Origin: Streptosporangiaceae bacterium
Lineage (GTDB): Bacteria > Actinomycetota > Actinomycetes > Streptosporangiales > Streptosporangiaceae
Direction of reading: 5' to 3'
Assembly (NCBI GenBank): GCA_030045175.1
Contig: JASIBM010000241.1
Location: forward strand, 1 to 9,272
Length of the DNA: 9,272 nucleotides
The position numbers and the translations under genes are program-made. Shown one piece after another: positions 5,996-9,272 of the stretch (positions are counted from its first letter, which is position 1; every line of letters begins with the position of its first letter). The notes beneath the pieces were generated by a model, which saw only the letters and a program-made list of their open reading frames with translations, had not been told where the DNA came from and did not search any database.

Positions 5996-6035
5996 CCCGG
6001 TCGCACCAGGCCGGCCGCGGCTAACGGTGGCTAGC
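5991..6035. terminator. Possible bidirectional terminator between convergent genes
   Basis: GCTAGCC (5991-5997) pairs with GGCTAGC (6029-6035), and the loop contains the palindrome GGCCGGCC (6009-6016). The stem overlaps the last codons of both the FUSC gene and the small membrane-protein gene. It is the only candidate in the 25-bp gap. The loop is long (31 nt), so support is moderate to weak. Confidence 0.3.
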
Positions 6036-6275
6036 CAGCAGCACGACCATGACCACCACCGCGGCGACGACCAGGCAGCCCACGACGATCAGCCCGGCAT
6101 CGGTGAAGCCGACCAGGTGAAACCGGGCTATGCGCGCCGCGGTGCGCGCCTGGCGCTCGTGCGCCTGCTTGCGCTGTGCCGCGCTCCGCTTAGGCCGGTA
6201 TCCAGGCGGCGCCGGCAGTAGCAGCCGCCGCTGCGGCTTGTACGCCGAGATTCTCGGATCGTTGAGGTCGTCCAT
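6021..6275 (-). CDS. Small membrane protein with one C-terminal helix, unknown function
   Basis: This 84-residue protein starts at the ATG at 6275, with GGAGG 5 nt upstream (6285-6281). The N-terminal half is polar and strongly basic, with many Arg and Lys between residues 15 and 51. One hydrophobic segment follows, about residues 57-80 (DAGLIVVGCLVVAAVVVMVV), and the protein ends ASHR. This is a tail-anchored layout with the basic part predicted to stay in the cytoplasm. I recognise no family. The gene is 131 bp downstream of the nucleotidyltransferase on the same strand, so it could be the last gene of that unit or have its own promoter. The frame remains open far upstream (to about 6683), but that region overlaps the nucleotidyltransferase antisense to its codon pattern and lacks the ribosome site. 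Confidence 0.7.
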   Translation of the reverse strand: MDDLNDPRISAYKPQRRLLLPAPPGYRPKRSAAQRKQAHERQARTAARIARFHLVGFTDAGLIVVGCLVVAAVVVMVVLLASHR

Positions 6276-6374
6276 CGGCACCTCCAGGCGGAGCACCCGC
6301 GCACGTCCAGTATGACGCCGCCAGGCCGAAGCGCGCGCCGATGACCGGCTTCCGCCAGCAGGGTGGGTGAGTTG

Positions 6375-6393
6375 CTGCCTGAGGCTTCGGCAG
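6375..6393 (-). terminator. Weak hairpin after the nucleotidyltransferase gene
   Basis: CTGCC (6375-6379) pairs with GGCAG (6389-6393) around a 9-nt loop, 13 nt after the nucleotidyltransferase stop in the direction of transcription. Five pairs make a weak terminator at best, so readthrough into the small membrane-protein gene is plausible. Confidence 0.22.
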
Positions 6394-6406
6394 GGTGGAC
6401 GCGCGC

Positions 6407-7123
6407 TCAGCGCGCCGCGGCCACGGTCCGCCGCGCGTCCCGCCACGCGATCAGCGCGGTCCGGGCCCGCGGCGAGGACACCAGCTCGCCCCGCCGCCGG
6501 GCGCCCAGCTGCGCACGCAGCCAGGCCGGCGCATGCGCCCGCTCGACCGCCTGCGTCTTGGTCAGGAGCTGGCCGGTCGCCAGGGCATGGCGGCCCCGGG
6601 CCATCGACGTCAGCCCCAGGTCCGCGATCACCGGGTTCAGCCACATCAGCGGGCGGCGCGCGGCCCACGCCCAGTATCCGCACAGCTCCGCCCGCGCGGC
6701 GCGCCGGACGTCGTCATCGGTCACCGCCGGCAGCACCGCCGCCGGCGGCCGGCCCATGACGGCGAAGCCATGCCGCACAAGCTCGGCTCGCGTGACCCCG
6801 GACAAGGTGCGCTGGACCAGCCCGCCATGGGTCCACGTCGGGTGCAGCGCCCCGAGTTCGGCCAGCTTGCCCGCGTCGACGTACGCGCACCCTAGGTCCA
6901 GGCCCCTGGCGACCTCACGGTCCAGCTCGCGGTGCAGGCCGGCCAGCACCTCCTGCCGCGCCCGCCCGACCGCACCGTCGGTCCAGGCGACCAGGTCGAG
7001 GTCGCTGACACCCGGAACGTAGTCACCGGTCGCCAGTGAGCCGGCCACCAGCAGATCGCTCACCCACCCAAGGCCAGCAAGACGCTCCGCAAGATGGCCC
7101 ACCGCTGGCGGCACCCAGGTCAC
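6407..7123 (-). CDS. Nucleotidyltransferase resembling aminoglycoside adenylyltransferases
   Basis: This 238-residue protein has a Pol-beta-type nucleotidyltransferase core near its N-terminus: GS (28-29), then SDLDL with metal-binding Asp41 and Asp43. This is the GS-x11-DxD layout seen in ANT(3'')/ANT(9)-type aminoglycoside adenylyltransferases, which transfer AMP to a drug hydroxyl. The C-terminal half is helical and carries a TG-LLTKTQAVERA segment similar in place to the conserved TGxxxSKxxA stretch of that family's C-terminal domain. The GTG start at 7123 overlaps the HxlR stop by one base (TAGTG), so translation is probably coupled to the regulator. The nearby divergent exporter makes a drug-handling role attractive, but the substrate is unknown. 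Many actinomycete proteins with this fold have no proven resistance activity. Confidence 0.78.
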   Translation of the reverse strand: MTWVPPAVGHLAERLAGLGWVSDLLVAGSLATGDYVPGVSDLDLVAWTDGAVGRARQEVLAGLHRELDREVARGLDLGCAYVDAGKLAELGALHPTWTHGGLVQRTLSGVTRAELVRHGFAVMGRPPAAVLPAVTDDDVRRAARAELCGYWAWAARRPLMWLNPVIADLGLTSMARGRHALATGQLLTKTQAVERAHAPAWLRAQLGARRRGELVSSPRARTALIAWRDARRTVAAAR

Positions 7124-7611
7124 TAGGCCAGGCTAGCCGCGTCCTGAGCTGCCACCGAGGGCACCGAGCCAGGCCGCGGCTCGCTGTGCGCGTTTGCCGC
7201 GCTGACCTCGGTGCCGCAGTGCGGGCACATGAGCACCGGATGGGTGACCTGCCCGCACGTGTCGTGCACGAGCACGACCGGCGGGCCGCCGGGCGCCTGA
7301 GCCCACGCGTCTCCCCATTGCAGCATGGACACGATGATGGGGTACAGGGCCCGGCCCTTATCGGTCAGGTGGTACTCGTACCTGGGCGGATGCTCTGAGT
7401 ATGCCTTCCGCTCGAGCACGCCCTGCTCGGTCAGCTTCCGCAGCCGCGCAGTGAGCACGCTCCGCGCCATGCCCAGGCTGGCGTGGAAGTCATCGAAGCG
7501 GGTGGTCCCGCGGAACGCGTCGCGGATGATCAGCAGGGTCCACCACTCGCCAACGACGTCCAGCGTCCTTGCTACCGAGCAGTTCCACTCCGCGAGGCTG
7601 GTGAGCTGCAC
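7123..7611 (-). CDS. HxlR-family winged-helix transcriptional regulator
   Basis: This 162-residue protein is an HxlR-type (MarR-like) DNA-binding regulator. Typical signatures are NCSVARTLDVVGEWWTLLI near the N-terminus, DAFRGTTRFDDF, the recognition region ARSVLTARLRKLTEQGVLER, and the wing PPRYEYHLTDKGRALYP. Cys11 sits where redox- and electrophile-sensing HxlR proteins (YodB/HypR type) keep their reactive Cys. A C-terminal cluster, Cys119 with CPHC (129-132), may bind zinc. I prefer the GTG at 7611, which has GGAG (7623-7620) exactly 8 nt upstream. The open frame reaches an ATG at 7659, but that lies inside the promoter region. The gene is divergent from the exporter and coupled to the nucleotidyltransferase. 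It probably controls both genes and itself; the inducer is unknown. Confidence 0.88.
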   Translation of the reverse strand: MQLTSLAEWNCSVARTLDVVGEWWTLLIIRDAFRGTTRFDDFHASLGMARSVLTARLRKLTEQGVLERKAYSEHPPRYEYHLTDKGRALYPIIVSMLQWGDAWAQAPGGPPVVLVHDTCGQVTHPVLMCPHCGTEVSAANAHSEPRPGSVPSVAAQDAASLA

Positions 7612-7637
7612 TGTTCTTGCTCCACAAAGTAAGTAGC

Positions 7638-7666
7638 TTGACAGAACTAACTCTACCATGCAGAGT
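7638..7666 (+). promoter_or_regulatory. Promoter of the MFS exporter gene
   Basis: TTGACA (7638-7643) is a perfect -35 box. After 17 bp comes CAGAGT (7661-7666), one base from the common actinobacterial -10 box TAGAGT. Transcription would start near 7673, giving a leader of about 30 nt before the ATG at 7703. Both boxes lie inside the candidate operator. Confidence 0.55.
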
Positions 7667-7678
7667 AAGTCTGCTGAA
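7650..7678 (-). promoter_or_regulatory. Promoter of the HxlR gene
   Basis: On the minus strand TAGAGT (7655-7650) is a consensus-like -10 box, and TTCAGC (7678-7673) is a weaker -35 box 17 bp upstream. The start would be near 7643, about 30 nt before the GTG at 7611. It overlaps the exporter promoter, so the two polymerases could not bind at once. Confidence 0.45.
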
Positions 7679-7702
7679 ACTACTTAGTGGAGCGGGGTGA
7701 CG

Positions 7703-9272
7703 ATGACAGCGCAAGGGCGTCGGCCATGGTCCGCGCTGGTGGTGCTCTGCCTGGGTGCCTTCGCGATCCTCATGGACGGCACGATCGTGAACGTGGCCCT
7801 GCCGAGCATGATGACAGGACTGCACGCGCCGCTTGACCAAGCGCTGTGGGTCGTCAATGCCTACCTGCTCGTGTTCGCCGCACTGCTGATCCTCGCCAGC
7901 CGGCTTGGTGACATGCTCGGCCCGCGCCGGCTCTTCGTGACCGGGCTGGCGGTGTTCGCCCTGTCGTCGGCGCTGTGCGGCGCGGCTCAGGATCCCGGTC
8001 AGCTCATCGCGGCCAGGGCGCTGCAGGGAATCGGCGCGGCAGCGATCGCGCCGCAGGCGATGGTCATCATCAGGTCGCTCTTTCATGGCCGCCAGATGGG
8101 CGCCGCCTTTGGCGTCTTCTCGTCCATGATCGGCCTGGCCGCGGTGAGCGGCCCGGTGATCGGCGGCCTGCTCACGACGTATCTGAGCTGGCGCTGGATC
8201 TTCTACGTGAACCTGCCGATCGCGGCCGCGGGCATCGCGCTCAGCTACGTCTTCGTGCCCGAGGTCAGGACCGGCAAGAAACACAGCCTCGACCTGGTTG
8301 GCGTGCTGCTGGCGGCGGCCGGCCTGACCAGCGTGTCCTATGGCGTGATCGAGGGCCAGCGCTATTCCTGGGGCGCTATCGGACACGGCGTCACGATCCC
8401 CGAGGTCATCGGGGCCGGCGTGGTGCTACTGGCCGGATTCACGGTCTGGGAGCTGCGCCAGCGCGAGCCGCTGATCCCGCTCGGCTTGCTCAGGAGCCGT
8501 AACTTCGCGATCGTGGTGGCGCTGTGCCTTGGCGTGCAATTCGCGCTGCAGAGCATGCTGCTCGTCAACTCGATCAACCTGCAGTCCGCGCTCGGCTTCA
8601 GCGCGATTCACGCCGGGCTCACCGGCCTGCCGACCACGCTCGCGATGACGAGCCTGGCGCCGTTCGCAGGCAGGATCACCGACCGGGTCGGCGGCAAGTA
8701 CGTGCTAGCCGTGGGCCTGGCCCTGTACGCGGCGGGCATTGCCGGAGTGGCCGCTGTCGCCTCGGTGCACGCCACCTCGCTGACGTTCGCGCCCGCGCTG
8801 CTTGTCGCCGGGCTAGGCATGGGCGCGATCTTCGCGCCGCTGTCGACCATGGCCATGCACGCGGCTCCGCAGCATCAGGCAGGAGCCGCGTCGGGCGTGG
8901 CCAACACGTCCCGCCAGCTCGGTGGCACGCTGGGCGGAGCAGTCGCGGGAGCGGTGCTGGCCAGCGGGCTTGCGTCAGCCATGCACGGCCGCGCAGTCGC
9001 CGCAGCCAGTCAGCTGCCGGCCGCGATGCGGGGGCCGTTCGCGGCAGGTATCTCGGCTGCGGCACGAGCCGGCCTGCAGGTAGGAAAGGGCCAGGCCAGC
9101 GCTCCGCTCCCCGCTGGGACACCGCACTCGCTCGCTCCGCACCTACACCAGCTGATCCAGGACGTCTTCGCCCGGTCTTACATCGAGGCCATGCACTGGG
9201 CACTCGCCGTTCCGGTGGCGATCCTGGTCGCCGGAGCACTGGCCTGCCTGGCCATGCGCCGTGAGACCGCAC
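7703..9272 (+). CDS. DHA2-type (14-helix) MFS drug exporter, 3' end missing
   Basis: The frame runs from the ATG at 7703 to the window edge, giving 523 residues without a stop. It is a proton-driven multidrug or antibiotic exporter of the EmrB/QacA (DHA2) group. Motifs are MDGTIVNVALP (24-34) with helix-1 Asp25, GDMLGPRRLF (69-78, motif A), RALQGIGAA (105-113, motif B with Arg105), GLAAVSGPVIGG (144-155, antiporter motif C) and WRWIFYVNLP (163-172), typical of 14-helix members. A long Ala-rich segment between the last two helices (about 425-490) is extracellular in such proteins. The final helix is about 499-517, so only a few residues should be missing. GGAG (7689-7692) lies 10 nt before the ATG; an in-frame GTG at 7697 is an alternative start. 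The adjacent HxlR gene and candidate operator suggest induction by a toxic compound. The substrate cannot be read from sequence. Confidence 0.9.
   Translation, partial: MTAQGRRPWSALVVLCLGAFAILMDGTIVNVALPSMMTGLHAPLDQALWVVNAYLLVFAALLILASRLGDMLGPRRLFVTGLAVFALSSALCGAAQDPGQLIAARALQGIGAAAIAPQAMVIIRSLFHGRQMGAAFGVFSSMIGLAAVSGPVIGGLLTTYLSWRWIFYVNLPIAAAGIALSYVFVPEVRTGKKHSLDLVGVLLAAAGLTSVSYGVIEGQRYSWGAIGHGVTIPEVIGAGVVLLAGFTVWELRQREPLIPLGLLRSRNFAIVVALCLGVQFALQSMLLVNSINLQSALGFSAIHAGLTGLPTTLAMTSLAPFAGRITDRVGGKYVLAVGLALYAAGIAGVAAVASVHATSLTFAPALLVAGLGMGAIFAPLSTMAMHAAPQHQAGAASGVANTSRQLGGTLGGAVAGAVLASGLASAMHGRAVAAASQLPAAMRGPFAAGISAAARAGLQVGKGQASAPLPAGTPHSLAPHLHQLIQDVFARSYIEAMHWALAVPVAILVAGALACLAMRRETA

Larger units (their letters stand above)
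7619..7693. promoter_or_regulatory. Nested inverted repeats, candidate HxlR operator
   Basis: Outer arms are GCTCCACAAAGTA (7619-7631) and TACTTAGTGGAGC (7681-7693), which match at 12 of 13 positions. Their centres are 62 bp apart, close to six helical turns, so both would face the same side. Inner arms are CTAACTCTAC (7647-7656) and GCAGAGTAAG (7660-7669), matching at 8 of 10. TAAGTAG (7630-7636) and CTACTTA (7680-7686) form a further perfect pair. The outer arms contain the GGAG ribosome sites of both genes, so part of the similarity could reflect those sites. Binding by HxlR is inferred from position. Confidence 0.55.

Noticed and set aside
6276..6683. Upstream extension of the small membrane-protein frame to 220 codons
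   Set aside because: The extension overlaps the nucleotidyltransferase on the same strand in another frame, is Pro/Gly/Ala/Arg low-complexity, and ignores the GGAGG before the ATG at 6275.
7612..7659. ATG at 7659 as the start of the HxlR gene
   Set aside because: It lies in the -10 region of both promoters and lacks a ribosome site, whereas the GTG at 7611 has GGAG at 8-nt spacing and gives the usual family N-terminus.
8676..9272. Minus-strand and alternate plus-strand frames within the MFS exporter region
   Set aside because: They are shadows of the exporter frame, which carries all the MFS motifs and continues past the window edge.
1..9272. CRISPR array, tRNA, rRNA, toxin-antitoxin or phage-defence genes
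   Set aside because: I looked for regularly spaced direct repeats, cloverleaf sequences and known motifs and saw none. No tool search was possible.

Overview
The window looks like chromosomal DNA of a high-GC actinomycete. Coding regions use G or C at nearly every third codon position. Two genes appear to start in the leaderless style: a TANNNT -10 box lies about 7 nt before the start codon. The gene families (secreted GH12-like protein, PRC-barrel protein, FUSC protein, HxlR regulator) are all common in soil actinomycetes. I cannot place it below phylum level from the sequence alone.

Layout, left to right. 1-732 (+): the 3' part of a secreted, GH12-like protein whose first codons lie before the window, followed by two hairpins. 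733-1238: about 500 bases without a convincing gene. It holds a possible leaderless promoter, a 7-codon mini-ORF and two hairpins, and reads like the structured leader of what follows. 1239-1331 (+): a 30-residue, extremely acidic microprotein with a full-length Shine-Dalgarno sequence, followed by a perfect 12-bp hairpin. 1405-1601: a GC-rich stretch, an AT-rich island and a 16-bp perfect palindrome. 1602-3433 (-): a succinate-semialdehyde-type aldehyde dehydrogenase and, downstream of it, a PRC-barrel protein. 3638-5995 (+): a two-module FUSC membrane protein, divergent from the dehydrogenase. 6021-7611 (-): an HxlR-type regulator, a nucleotidyltransferase resembling aminoglycoside adenylyltransferases, and a small single-span membrane protein. 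7703 to the window end (+): a 14-helix DHA2-type MFS exporter, divergent from the HxlR gene and cut off close to its C-terminus.

The best-supported functional unit is at the right end. The HxlR gene and the exporter face away from each other across a 91-bp region. That region carries overlapping promoters and nested inverted repeats, and the outer repeat includes the ribosome binding sites of both genes. The HxlR stop codon overlaps the nucleotidyltransferase start by one base (TAGTG). Together this suggests a regulated efflux and drug-modification cassette, although no substrate can be named. The least explained item is the acidic microprotein with its structured leader and terminator. I found no CRISPR array, tRNA, rRNA, transposase or phage gene.
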